NCBI GenBank assembly: GCA_963281155.1
Contig: CAUJLY010000001.1
Coordinates: 1,178,001-1,242,000 of the forward strand
Direction: 5' to 3'
Source: Rhabditophanes sp. KR3021
Lineage: Eukaryota; Nematoda; Chromadorea; Rhabditida; Alloionematidae
Length of the DNA: 64,000 bases
Positions 1-15,000 of the stretch are shown piece after piece. Made by a program: the position numbers and the translations under genes. How positions within the stretch are numbered: the stretch's first letter is position 1; each line of letters begins with the position of its first letter. The notes beneath the pieces are model-generated. The model worked only from the letters and a program-made list of their open reading frames with translations, did not search any database and was not told the DNA's origin.

Positions 1-3000
1 TGTTTAGGTTGTAACGATTGGGCAAAGTTGCTTGTTGCAGTGTTTGTTTCAATGTCATCAGACGACGAAGGTTTCTTGGTTTAGGGATGAGAAGTTGATT
101 GAGGCGACGGAGCAGTCCCAGTCTTTTAATGGAAGTGTTGCGCAGTTGAGCATATCGAGATTTAGTGAGAATAAGGCGGGCAGGTATAAGGCCGTCGCTA
201 GTTCCGAGTATGGTCAAATTGAGACGACGGCTATCATTAGATGTCAAGAAGAAAAGAAGGATGAGAAAAAAGACGAGAAGAAAAAAGATGAAAAGAAAAA
301 AGATGAGAAAAAGGAAGAAGTCGATTTGTTGACTCCAGATAGAAACAGAGACAAAAGATCGAGTTCAAGAAAGTCCAGTGCAGGTAAAAATGAATTAGAA
401 GCTGTTACGGCTGGCTTAAAAAGACGTTCTCATAGTAAATCGCCTTCTGTGGGAGTTGAGGATATTCCTAAAAAATCTGTTAAGACCGAAAATGGGGAAG
501 ATAAAAGTATTAGAAAGTCTAAATCACCAGCCAGATTAGTAGAATTAAAGAAATCTGCTTCTCCATCAAGATTAGTAGAACTAAAAAAAGCCTCCTCACC
601 TTCCCCTGCCCGTGACCTAAAAAAGGAACTTTCACCCGTACCACGTTCCACCCTCAAATCAGTAACCAAAGAAAAAACTCCAACCCCGTCTTCCCGCTCC
701 TCATCCCGTCGCGGTACAGCAACATCCACCAAGGACGACAAAAGTGTAGCAGAAGATGTACGTTTAATCTTAAATTTCCCGAAATAAACAACATCAAAAA
801 TCACAGTAACATCACCTTTAATTAAAACGAATTTAATATAAAAAATTGCTACTAAAAATCAATTTTCCCTCCATTGTTCCCAACAACACGCTCAACTATT
901 TACAGAAGCTCCAATTACGTCCAACCTTTTGCTTATTTGTATGGACTGATCATCATCTAAACTTTTTAATAGAAAGATATTCGCTTTTTTCGTCAACTTA
1001 ATGTTTGTTAGATCTAAGTTTTTGCAGAAGGTGAAGTTTCTTTTTTGTTCCATTGTTGTGGGATATACAAAAGTTTTACACTTCTTAGAACAATAATAGG
1101 AAAGCTGGGGTAGTGCTTTGGTTGTAGGTAGATTTTAAGAAGTCTTTTGTTGGTGATCGTTTTGAATTTTTCAATTCGGTTGGATTTTTGTTTTTTATCA
1201 CTTTTTATTAGTCTGGATATTTGTATCACTCAATTTTGTAAGGTTTAGTAAATTAAACCTAGTCCTATTTATTTTGTTTCTCTAAACATGACTTATTTTC
1301 CTAACCAACCTTTCACCGACAGTGATCTTCGAACACGCTTATCCTTCGAAAGCTTGCATTCAATTGATGCTAAAGTCCGTGATTGGAAAAGACGAAATCA
1401 TGAACAACAAATCCTAAATGCTGACAAAGATTATGAGTCTGATTCCGCTTCCATTCCACCACCTACTCCCCTTCCTTTGTTGAAAGATGATGAAAACAGT
1501 AGGAGAAAGTCGATGTCTGATATAAGGGCTTTCGTTATTACTAAATTACCTAAAGGAAATGCTAAGGCGAGTATATTAAGAACTATACTCGATTTTGACA
1601 CTCCTATTATTCCTGAAAATGAGTCCGATAATGAAAGTGATTTCAACCGGAAATCTCCTAATTTGTTTCTACGTGTTAATGGGCTTCAAAAGTGCAAATC
1701 AGCAACATCTAATTTATGCTCTCAACCTAAAGAAAGACCAAAACAAAGAAGAAACTCATTGACTAAGAACTTTATTTTACCCCAAAATAGACATCCACTA
1801 CTTCGATCGAAATCACTCTCCGACATCCATGAATTTGTCATAAACAAAATGAAAGAAGGTCGATGCAAGAAAAACATCCTCCTAGACATATTAGACCTAG
1901 CCGTTCCAATTCCTTCCGAAATAGACTCAATCAAGGATGAAATAGCAAGTTTAAAAGAATGGGCAGCCTCTTTAAAAGCAACCCAAATCCCCACCAGAAA
2001 ACTAACTCCCGTTCCATGCCAACTCAAATTGGCTCGCTCGAACCTCCGTCCCACTCAAAAGGGTCTTTTCCACTCCCGCTCATCCTCTAGCATCACCGGC
2101 TTCAACAAAACAAACATCTTCGACACTCCAATTCCTGAAGAAAACGAAGGTGGCATCAAGTCTCCAACTACGGTAAAAAATACCACAATCGCACGTCTTT
2201 TAACATAATTAGTTTTCTTATTTACAACACCACTATCTTTTTTTGTTATATCCATTGCACATTGCAAATTAACTCAAACAACTATCAAAGACAACAGTTG
2301 AACATGATTCTTGTTTTATCAAATGAAAAGGAAAGAAGTTAAATGTCAGGTAGAATAGAGATGTATTATGTGAAAGAGTCTTTTTTATTACTCAAGACAT
2401 CTGTTTATCCTCGTCAACGTTGATCGGCCTTTAAAAAAGTTTGCTTTCTATGTGAAGCAAGGTGTGTAGTAGAAAGTATATCTGTATGTGTAGCATAGTA
2501 GTACTTCTATACCAATATATTATCTTGGTACAAAAAAAGATAAGTATGTATTTTCTTTTGTGAGGGGACAATAGGGGAACATTGTGTTTAGGAGAAGGGT
2601 AAGAATTGGAATTTGGGTATATTAAATTATATTTGATTCAATTAAATGATCTGTTTACAAGATTGAAATTCAAAAAACGACAATCAAACAACAAAATAAG
2701 CCACAATTCCTTATCAAAAACCCTCACAATCCAATCCAAAAAACCTTCCTCCCAACAGCCCATCAAACATCTATTATTTAGACTAGGAGCCTCTTCTAAA
2801 TTGAAGTACTTTACCTTCAATATATACACATATTAATAGTTAAAGCTTATTTTTTAAACAATCACCGTTTATTAAAAATTATTACTTAGAAATTTTCTTG
2901 ACTTTTCAAGAAGATATATATTTGTGGAATTCTATACTAAAAAAATAGATTTATTGATGTTGTTTATTGTTTAGTACTATTAAAGTAATTAATTAATATC

Positions 3001-6000
3001 CCTTATAGAGTACTCTCGACGAATTACCATCCTCGGGACTCCACATCTCAGCCGAACGAAGACGTGAACTACTTCGCCTATCTGGCCAAGAAGGTGGTGA
3101 ATCAGAGGACGAGGTGACCGAATCTCTTTCTGAATTGCCTTCTATTCTTTCTAATATTAACAAAAAAGGTGTTGGTATTAGGAAGTCTGTTAAGATGGGT
3201 GGCGAAGAGGTAAATTATTTTGTCGAATGTTTTTTATTTGTCCTTCTTGTAGTCTCCAACTCCTTTGCATCCTAGTACTTTGACGACTATTTCTACGAAA
3301 CTCAAGCATAGTATAACCTCATCTGTTAAAGAAGATGAAATTGTATGTTTATTTGTTTATTTTTATGTAATTGTATTCGTAGTCCCAAACAAATACATTA
3401 ACCAAGAAGGTTAAAAAGAAAATTGTTAAAAAAAAGAAATCCATCCTCTCTGATAAAGAAGTTAATAAAGAACTTAATATCATGGAAGCGTCTACATCTT
3501 CCTCTAATTCTTCCTTTTCAAATGTCTTTGAAAAGAAAAAAATGAGTGGGAGTAATTTGAAAGTCCTTGTCAAAAATAATGTTACTACTGCAAGTCCATT
3601 AAGTTTCCAGTCTGGAACGGGAACAGGCTACTTGTCTTCCTACAAATCACGAATGGATGCCAATGTAATTTTTTTGTTAATTGTTCCTTACCTTATTACC
3701 CTGAACCACTTAATGAAATAACCTTTCCAGGAAATAATGTCACCTGGCCTTAGTGGCGTTGAAGACGGTTTTTCGAGAGTAAGTCTAACAACATTATATC
3801 ATCTCTTAACTTGCATGTCACTACTAACTCACTCCATCACTCCTAACCAACTTAACTACTCCCTAAACCAAAATCCGAGTTTCAATCAAATCTTTAGAAA
3901 GCAAAAGAATCAACTACTACAACTTCTACTCTTTTATCTTTTAAAAATAAATTAAATCAAACTACTAATGCTATATCTCCTCCCATAAATAATTTCAAAC
4001 CTAAACTTGGCTTTCAAGTTGGATTGAGAAGAGGTGTTCCAGCAACAACAAACGAAAAGCCTTCCAATCCATTTGATGTAAAGTTGAAGAAAATACCCAA
4101 GAAATTATCTGGACCAGGGGATGAGAAAGACCTCAAAGATCTAGATGCTATAGTTAGGCGGAATTCCCTAAATAAAATAACATCCAATCCTGGTTCAGGG
4201 CCAAGTTCAAGAAAAAACTCAATCTTTGAATTAACTAAAGGCAAATTAAGTGAATTGAAGAAGTACGAAAGTAATAGTGTAAGGGGCAGATTTTTAAACT
4301 ACTTCTATCTACTTTCTCTATCAACTATGAAGTCTACTTTCAGATTGTCAATTTCAAACGCACTCTTTATCTACCTTTATTTCCTTATTTTATACTTTAA
4401 ACTAATCTAACTAACTGTGTCATTTGCACTGCATGTTCTATTTTGAAATAACTTTTCATAAATAAATTTCCAGAGACGTTCCTCAGTAGACATGCGTCGC
4501 GACTCCGCAGCCCTCCAAGAACTCATGGACAAACCCTCAACTCCCCTAAAATCGGTCGGAATGAAAGGCTGTCCCGCCAGAATCGTCGAAATCCCCGACT
4601 CAGTCTCCGTCATCGAAAACGAGTCCGCAATAATCAAATGCAAAGTCGAAGGCGATCCTGCACCTACCTTCAAATGGTTCCGTAACAAACGCGAAATCAT
4701 GAATACCAACAGAACTAAAATCATTACTGACGGCAAGGAAGGTGTTGTTTCTTTGATTATCTCCAAATGCCGTACTCAAGACGATGGCGTTTATACTCTC
4801 CACATAGAAAATAAGCATTCAAAGGTAAGTGATAGTTCAACATCAGATATTGTAGTTCTTTTATCATTGTTTGGTAGCATTCGATTTTAGAACATTGATA
4901 CGGTTCAAAATCTTTAGTCTCGTATAGTTTCTAATAAGTCGTAATGATTCATGTAAAAGTGTGGTGCATTGGTCTATAAAAACTAACTATGACATTATAC
5001 AGAGCAACATTGCTTGGCAAACAATTTTTTTAAAATACTTCTACAAAGTTATTTGCAAATTATCGTAGCATATGGTCAAATGAAAAATTAATAGTTTTTT
5101 AGTCAATATACGTACATAATATTGTCATTTAATATGTAGTTTAAATTCATTCATTTATGTGGTACAAAAAGGTAGGTAGATTTTATGAATTACTTTTATT
5201 TGCATATATACAACAATATAGAGTTACAATTGAGTTGTTAATTCGTACATTGATCTGTAAATTATGTTCGGGATTTTAATTATACACACATAAGTGGTTC
5301 AAAGTTTTTGTTTCATTTAAACTTAAAGTTATAAGTATAATAGAAATATTACATAGGATATTAGACAGAAAAAAATCAAAATAAGATAAATACCTAAAAT
5401 ATGTATACAAAAAAAAGACAAATTATGGTCACAAAATCAAATACACTATGGATATAAATGTTAATCTTTAAACAACATTAAAATTAAATACTCATTTTAA
5501 GTAAGGAATTCAAATATTCATTAGTACTACTTGGCATCTTTCTCAAATGACAATCTGCTAAATTTTTATAACAATGAATGAATTACAAATCACACTTTAC
5601 TTTGCCAAGATTGGCTGCCAAACAATAAATAAAACTATTTTGATAATAGCATGTAAAATAAAAAATTGCTCGATATATGACACAACAATTCGAGAAATAT
5701 ATATAACCATATTTTTTTAGGATTCAGCTCCCTCGAAATTATTGGTGACAGCTGATGGTGGAGGAGATTTTAGATCTATGTTAAAACAAAGGGATTCGGT
5801 ACAGGCCGGTGCGGCTGGGAAGATCCCGGGACCTAATGATCCTAATGCTAATCCGGATGCTAGGAGAATGTCGATGTTTCCAGGTGAGTCGGAACTTTTA
5901 TCTAAAAATTAACATATGCGGTTAATTAGTTAACTAAAATTCATTGTCCACTTATTACACAGATAGAAAAATATATCATTATGTAAAAACAGAATTATTT

Positions 6001-9000
6001 ATTGACTATATTCCCATAGAGTATATCTTACGAAGTAAGAAAATAATAAATATAAACATTAAAATAACTAAACCAAGTAAGATAGGTTTAGATAAATAAC
6101 TTGTATACCCGCAAATTACTAAGTTGATAAACCAATTTCTTTTGTTTGCCATCGACACTCCAACCTTCTTTTCCTCAAGAGCCTCATTTTCTTCTTTCTT
6201 CTCTCGTTTAATATTGCCTTCAATATTCTCAGACACACCATTAATTGTAGATTGAACTGATTCCAAAATTTCGTTCACTTTTTTTCTAAATTCGGGATCG
6301 TTTGCAAATGCGTAGGTCATATTTCTAATGAGCATATAGCGATCATTTCCAAAACTATATCCATGATATTTAGAAGCTGGAACAACAGTACTGTCCCAAA
6401 ATATAAATCTCTAAAAGTCAGCTTAAGTCATTTTTAGTTCTTTTTGAAATTCAGTCCATAACTCTTTACCAGCAGTTGTTGGAGCGTTTTGCACATTCTT
6501 AATTAGCAATTCGCAAAACGAATTCCGTAAAGGTTTTGTTTGTTCAAAGTTCTTATACATCTTTACTTTGAAATTTTTATGAGCATTGTGGTTCCTCTTG
6601 ATTCTTAAACCAATTTCATCCATGTCTGTCATTTCCTTATTGACTCTGACAACAAAGGCAGCATTTGAAATGTTCGATCTATTTTCAAGACCATCAGGTT
6701 CATCTAAAATAATGTATTTAGTTCTATTCAAAAAGGTTTACAAACTCACTTAATCCTTTTCCTCCTTTCTTTTTAGATTTGTTGCCCATGACGAATAAGT
6801 TACTCTGCGAGTTGAAATATATGCGTGTTATTACTAAAAGAAATAATATATATATTTAAAATACTTATTAAATAATCGTCAATTAAAGAACGTCGTAATT
6901 GTTATATAGACATAAAATAGTATAGTCGAATAGAATTTAAATGCTAGTAAAAACTTATCAAATAAAATTAATCATTAGAGATTGGTATAATTGCTATCTA
7001 TATTTCTTTCTCGCAATTATATATTTTTACTTATAAACTAATATTGGTGTAAAATATAACTATATGTATGATTGAAGATAATCTTTAATATTATTCTTCC
7101 AGGCAAAAAAGTTGAGAAATGGGACAATCCCCTGGAAGACACAACTGCCCAGCAACAAGTCCACAAAATTGTCGAACTCAAGTGCGTCTACTCCCGTCCT
7201 AACGCCAAAATCCGTTGGTACAAAGACAAGAAAGAAGTGTTTTCGGGTGGTTTAAAATACCGAATCAACATCAACAAAAACGAAACCACTCTGGTCATCA
7301 ACAACCCCGAAGTAGACGATTCCGGCAAGTACACCTGCGAAGCAAATGGCTTGCAAACGGGATGTGCTTTGGTTGTATTGGAACCTCCATTGAAATGTCA
7401 ATTTATTTTACCATTGCCTAATACTCAAGAAGTCTTTAGAACTAGACAAGCTGTTTTGTCGTGTAAGGTAAATACTGCAAAGGCTCCCCTTGTTTGGTTG
7501 AGGAATGGAAAGGAGGTGTCTGGGGACGATTCAAGGTTGATCATTGAGAAGGATGCCGTTGGCAGATTTACACTCACTTTGAAGGAAGTTATTGAGTCTG
7601 ATCAGTGTGAGTGGGTCGCTTTTATTTCACCTGAAGTTCAGTCTAAGTGTATGGTTTATGTTGAAGAGCCGAGACAGACTTTTGTGGTGCCTTTGAAGTC
7701 ACAAAAGACAAGTGAAAAAGAAGACGCCACAATGGAGTGTGATGTTAATGATAAGGATGCCGAAGTTGAGTGGTGGCATGATGGGAAGAAGATTGTCGTA
7801 GATGGTGAAAGATACATCGAAGAAAAGATAGGAAGAAAAAGAAGATTAACTATCACAGGTTGCAGACCTGACGATGGAGGTGAAATTAAATGCACTACCA
7901 AAGATGACAAATCCATTTGTCAATTAATTGTGGATGCTTTAAATAAATTTACCCTCAAATTAAAGGATCTTGAAGTTGTTGAGCATTCTGATGTGACATT
8001 AAAATGTGAAACCAAAGATACTCGCACTCCAGGAATCTGGATGCGTAATGGTAAAACTATCCAAAACATGCCTGGTGGTAAATTCGAAACTACCTCAAGA
8101 AATGGCGTACATGTTTTGAAGATTCAGCATATCGAAATTTGTGAAGGGGACATTTACGAAATTGATTCTGCTGGACTAATAGGAACTTGCAGAGTGACTG
8201 TATTAGAGGCCGAAAAGAGGCCCATTATGAATTGGAAACCGAAAAAGATTGATGCTATGGCTGGTAAATCTGAAACCATCCAAGTCCCCTTTTCGATTAA
8301 AGGAACAAGGAGAGGTGATCCTAAATTTAGGTTACTAAAGGATGGTGAACCTGTTGATTTGGAAGGAGCTTTGAAAAATGTGATTGAAGTCGTCATTGTG
8401 GGAGATGTGGCTGAGATTAGATTCAAGGATCCTAGTAAAGCAGATAGTGGAAAATGGGCATTGGAATTGTCCAATACTGGCGGTACTGCACTGGCGCCTT
8501 TTGATTTTTGTGTTAAAGATAGACCAAAGCCACCAAAAGGACCTCTCGAGACTAAGAATATCACAGCTCAAGGTTGTGACTTGAAATGGGAAGCTACTGA
8601 TGAAGGTGAAACCGCAGGAAAGTTTGAAATTGAGCAACAAGAAGGAAAGAATGGACCGTGGAAGAAGATTGGTGAGACCAAGGGGACTGAATTCAAGGTC
8701 AAGGATTTACAAGGTATCTTTACTTTACATTTTTAAACTTAGACATTTTGGTCTAAACACTAAAACCAAAATGCTCGCCATGCTTTTAGGCTTAATAGTG
8801 TTTATAAAGTTAACGAGAAATTTAGTTGTTGATTAAGTCTGACAAGTATTGTTTGAAAATACTTTTATTAAAATGATGTTCTTATAATAATGGTGATACA
8901 ACCGAGATAGTTCATTTCAAATGTTCTAATTGAAGATACATGATTATTTAAACAAGTAAATTAAGACTCATTTTGTTACCAAAATTAAGCCTAATGAATG

Positions 9001-12000
9001 GAAAATAGTATGGGATAATTAAAATATAATTAAATTTTAATAAAAAATGTACACTAATAATCAAATTATCTATCAGAGAATGGTGATTACCGCTTCAGGA
9101 TTAAGGCAGTTAATGAAGCTGGCGCTTCAGATCCCTTAACTGGTGATTTTATCGTTGCTAAGAACGCTTTTACAAATCCAGGCAAACCGATAAATATGGA
9201 AGCAGCCGATATTAGTGAAGATCATCTTACTCTCCAGTGGGATAGCCCTACAGACGATGGCGGATCACCAGTCACAGGGTATGTCGTCGAGAGAAGAGAT
9301 AAAGATGGAAAAGATTGGAGTGAAGTTGGAAAAGTTGATGCTGTTGATGATCAGCCTGGCAAGAAGTGCCAACTTGTTGATAGCAATGTCAAAGAAGGAA
9401 AGGAGTACTACTATAGAGTCAAGGTAACAATAAACCTTTAACAAGGGTAGTATATTTAATTTTAGGCTGTAAATCAAGCGGGCCCAGGAGATCCATGCGA
9501 TCATGGAAAGGCATTCAAGATAACGGCTAAACCTTCTCCTCCTTCATTTACAGATGGAGGTTTGAAAGATTTGACACTCAAAGTTGGTGAAACAATCAAG
9601 TATGATATTCGCCTAGGAGGTCAGCCAACACCCGAAGTTGATTGGATGGCTCTTGGAAAGGCACTCAAGGCTCACGGACGTGTAAAGATCGGTAAGTTAC
9701 ATTATTAAAAATAATTGTCATATTTTTTAGTTACTGAAAGAGGCAAAACAACTTTGACTATCGAAGGAGCTTTAAGAAGCGATTCTGGCTCATATCAAAT
9801 AACTATCAAAAATCCATCAGGATCTACAAATTCAACTGGAAACGTGACAGTCATTGGCAAGTCAACTCCACCAAAAGGACCCCTCAAGCCATCAGAAATA
9901 AATGCGGGCGGCTGTGATTTGTCCTGGCAATTGCCAGAAGACGATGGTGGTGTTCCACTAACAGGCTTCATCGTTGAAGCCCAAGATGTGGACAACAAGG
10001 GCAAATTTGTTCAAGTTGCTAAAGTTGGACCAGGTGAGACTACAGCTGCTATCACCGGGCTAAGAAATAAAGCTAATTACAAAGTAAGTTATCTAAATGT
10101 GGTGTTTCTAATACTTGTTTAGTTCCGTGTCATGGCTGTAAATTCAGAAGGAAATTCAGACCCTCTTAATGCAGAAGATTTAGTTTTGATCAAAGACCCG
10201 TGGGACGAACCAGGTAGACCTTCTAAACCTCAAATAGTCGATGTAGACTCAAATGAAATGACACTTCAATGGGAGGCGCCTGCAAATACAGGCGGTGCGC
10301 CTATTGAATCTTATATCATTGAAATGAAAGATCCATATACTAAAGAATGGGTTCAAGTAGCAACTTCCCCAGACACAAATGCTGTTATAAAAGGATTACA
10401 CCCCGGTCAAGACTATCAATTTAGAATTAAGGGCGTCAACAAGGCAGGAGCTGGTCAAGCTTCAGATCCCTCAGATAGACAAACCGCCAAACCTAAATTC
10501 GTCCCAGCCTGGCTTGATCATGATGATTTAAGAAACTTGGTGGTCAAAGCTGGTCAAACTGCCAAATGGCATGTCAAAATCGGCGGTGAACCCCATCCTA
10601 CTGTCATCTGGACGAAGAATGACACAGAAGTTGGGAAGAAAGATGTGGCTCAGATTGAGACTCATAAGAACGAACATACTATTTTGTGTATTGCTTCTGC
10701 AATGAGATCAGATAGAGGCTTGTATACTTTGTCTGTTGCCAATTCGACTGGAAAGGACTCCGAAAAAGCTAGTTTGGTCGTTGTCGATAAACCAGGAAGA
10801 CCTGAAGGACCGTTGGAAGTTAGCGATGTATTTGAGAATGAATTGAATTTGTCGTGGAAACCCCCTGCAGATGATGGTGGCGAGGAAATTGATTTTTACG
10901 GTGAGTTTATTTAAAGCGCAACAAAATAGCTCTTTTTCGAAAAGATATGTAGATTGATCTTATGACAATATATTAATTGTGATGTACTGTTTTTACTGAC
11001 AGTATAATTGTTGATAGTTTTCATTTTCGCTTAACAGTGAATGTTTTTTGATAATGAAATTGATATTTAATTGTTTGCCTTTTAGAAGTTGAGAAACTTG
11101 ACGTTGAAACGGGAAAATGGGTTCACTGTGCGAAGGTTAAAGATTGTAAAGCTCATATTGATGGTTTAAAGAAAGGACATTCTTATCAATTCAGAGTTAA
11201 GGCAGTTAATAAGGAAGGTATTTCTGACCCGCTGACTACCACTGATAGTGTAAATGCTAAAAATCCTTACACTGTTGCTGGGCGTCCAGGAACTCCGGAA
11301 ATTACGGACTGGGATGCTGATCGTGTAACTTTAGCTTGGCAAAAACCTGAAAAAGACGGCGGAGCTCCTATAACAGACTATATAATAGAAAAGAAATCGA
11401 AGCAATCAAAAGATTGGGTTGAATGTGGAAAGGTTGGCGGAGACGAAACGGAGGCTGAAATTAAAGGTCTCAAAGAAGGTGAAAAGTACGAATTTAGAGT
11501 CGTAGCTAGCAACAAAGCTGGTCTTGGTGAACCTTCAGACCCCTCCAAGAAAGTAATCTGCAAAGCCAGAAACACGAAGCCCTACATCGACAAAGAATTC
11601 ATGAAAATAATTACCATAAAAGTTGGCCAAAATTGTGAATACGATGTTCCTTGCCGAGGCGAACCCATAACCAAAAAGATTTGGAAATTCAACGAAAAAG
11701 AAATAGATTTGGCATCGAATCCTCACATTCATGTTGACAATGAAGATTACAAATCCAATTTTGTTTTGCATAACGCACAGAGAAAACATGCTGGTTTGTA
11801 TAATTTAACTATTTCCAATTCAAACGGGCAGGATTCACATTCAGCTGAGGTTATTGTTTTGGGTAAACCAACTCCACCACTTGGACCACTTGAGGTGACG
11901 CAGATTTTCGATGACAGGCAAGTGGTGATTTTACTTTTTTAAATATAGTGGATTTAGGGTGGACCTTGACTGGCAAGTTCCTGAGGACGATGGTGGTGTG

Positions 12001-15000
12001 CCTATTGACCATTACGACATAGAGAAGATGGATATGGCAACAGGGCGGTGGGTTCCTTGTGGGAGATCAGATGGAACCAAGGCCACTGTCAAGTCATTAC
12101 AACCAGGACATTCTTATCAGGTATGCAAAAATACTCTTCTTTAGATTACTTTTCTTCTTACTTAATTCTTTCGTTTAGTTCCGCGTAAAAGCAGTAAACA
12201 AGCAAAACGAAATCTCGGAACCCCTAGAAACCAACGCTGCCATCCTGGCAAAGAATCCCTTCGAAGTTCCAGACAAAGTCAACAAACCCGAAGTAACTGA
12301 CTGGGACAACGATTTCGTTGCCCTAAAATGGGATCCCGTTGCAGACAATGGTGCTCCAATCGAATCATTCATCGTCGAAAAAAAAGATTCCAACGGAAGA
12401 TGGACCCAAGCAGGTGTCGTCCCAGGGGATCAACTGTCAGCCAAGATCACAGATGTCAATCCAGGTGAATCGTATTGCTTCAGAGTTTCAGCCAAGAATA
12501 AAGCAGGTGTAGGTGAAGCTTCAGACCCTAGTGAAACTGTCACTTGCAAGCCAAGAAACATGCCCCCTAAGATTCATAGACAAGATCTTGAAGATTCAAC
12601 AATCAAAGTTGGATTAGCTTTGAAGTTCACTGTCCATATTGATGGCGAACCTCCTGCGGATATCGAATGGTCCTGTGATGGAAAACCTTTGGTTTCTGGA
12701 ATCGATATCAATGACGTCGATTATATTTCCAAATTCAATATTAACAAAGCAACCAGAAAGATGAATGGCTCTTACACGATCAAAGCCACTAATTGCAATG
12801 GTTCTGATGAAGTTACTATCCAGATTAACGTTAAAGGAAAACCAACCAAGCCAAGAGGCCCAATCGAGGTTTCATGTAAGTCGAAGCTATTTAAGTTGTA
12901 AATATTTTAAAATAACTTATTAATAAGCAAATTAACAAAAATTATAATGAGTCTTGTATTGCTTAGAGATCATGTTGATATAAATATATAAAATATTTTT
13001 ATTAACAAATAAAGCATGTTATTTAATGACTTAAATATATTAAAAAAGTTTTACTTAAATAAATCAGCAATATTGAAAACTTGTTTCAGGCGTCTCGGCG
13101 GAAGGCTGTCATTTGGAGTGGAAAGAACCAGAAGATGACGGCGGGGATAGAATAGATTTTTATGAGTTAGAGCGAATGAACCCGATTGATGGTATTTGGG
13201 TTCCTTGTGGAAAATCAAATGGTTGCTCAGCTGACGTGGATGGTCTCCAAAAGGGGCAAAATTACCACTTTAGAGTGAAAGCTTGTTCGAACCAAGGAAA
13301 ATCAGATCCTTTAGAAACTGAAGAATCCACTATTGCTAAGAACGCCTTTGACAGGCCCGGTAAACCAGAAAACGTCCAAGTTACTGACTGGGACACTGAC
13401 CACGTGGACTTGAAGTTCGAACCTCCAAAGTCAGATGGCGGCGCCCCAATTACAGAGTATAAAGTTGAGAAAAGAACTAAATACGGAAGATGGGAGGATG
13501 CTATTGTTGTTCCAGGAGATGCAACCACTTCCACAGTTCCTAATCTTACTGAAGGAGAAGAGTATGAATTCAGGGTTAGTGCCATCAACAAAGGAGGTAT
13601 CTCAGATCCTTCTGATGCTACTAAACCTGTCATTTGCAAGGCTAGAAACCTTCCACCTAAAATTGATAGAAAGAATCTTAAGCCAATCAAGATCCGTGCA
13701 GGTCAAATGGTAACATTTGACGTCAATGTCGAAGGTGAACCCTGCCCAACAATTGAATGGACAAATCCAAACGGAACCGAAATCAGAAATGGTCCAAAAG
13801 TAAAACTAGACAATCAAGACTACAAAACTAAATTACAACTTAAATCGTGTGAAAGAGATTCCAGTGGAACTTACACAATTACAGCGACCAACGAAAATGG
13901 CGAAGATAGTGCAACTGTTGACGTCTTGGTTGTTGATAAACCTTCTGCTCCAGAGGGGCCTTTGCTTGTGCAAGATATCTTTGCAGACAACGTAACCCTA
14001 GACTGGAAGAAACCCCTTGATACAGGAGGTGAACCTATTGAAAACTATGTTATTGAAAAATTAGATACTGCTACAGGAAGTTGGCTACCTGCTGGCAAGG
14101 TTGATGGTGAAACTACGAATGCTAAAGTCGAGGGATTGATTCCAGGGCATGAGTGTAAGTGTTTTGGTTTGACCTTTGTATAATATTATTTGGATTTAGA
14201 CAAGTTCCGTGTTAAAGCCGTCAATGATGAGGGGGAGTCTGAACCTTTGGAGACTATTGAAAAGGTTGTGGCCAAGAATCCTTACGATACAGCTGGTAAA
14301 CCTGGCACCCCCCAAATTACAGATTATGACAAGGACTTTGCTGATTTAGTTTGGACGAAGCCCGAAAACGATGGAGGCGCAGAAATTACGGATTATATCG
14401 TAGAGATGAAGGAGAAATACTCCCCACTTTGGTGTGAAGCTACGACTGTTCCGGCCGACCAAACTACAGCTAAAGTTAACAATTTGAAAGAAGGAGTCGA
14501 GTACGAGTTTAGAATTGTACCCGTCAACAAAGCTGGCAAAGGAACACCATCTGACCCATCTCAAACAATTACTGCCAAGTGTAGAAATGTCCCACCAAAG
14601 ATTGATAAATCTTCAATCCAGGAAATTAAGGTTCGTGCAGGGGAATTAATTGACTTGACTGTTCCGATTTCCGGAGAGCCTGTACCTGAAATTACAATAT
14701 CTTGTGATGGTACAAAGATTGAAGATGATGATCGTGTCAAGTTACATTCACATGAAGGAAAGACTAGATTTACTGTCAAAAGAGCTGTTCGTGATGACAC
14801 GGGCATCTATGTTTTGAAGGCAGAAAATGCCAATGGAACTGACACAGTTGACATTAAGGTTACTGTTGTCGACAGACCTGGTGAACCTCGTGGGCCAATT
14901 GATGTTTCTGATGTTAATGAAAATGGATGTGTTCTAGGGTGGAAAGCTCCGGCTGATGATGGTGGCGCACCCATCACCCACTATATAGTTGAAAAGCAAG

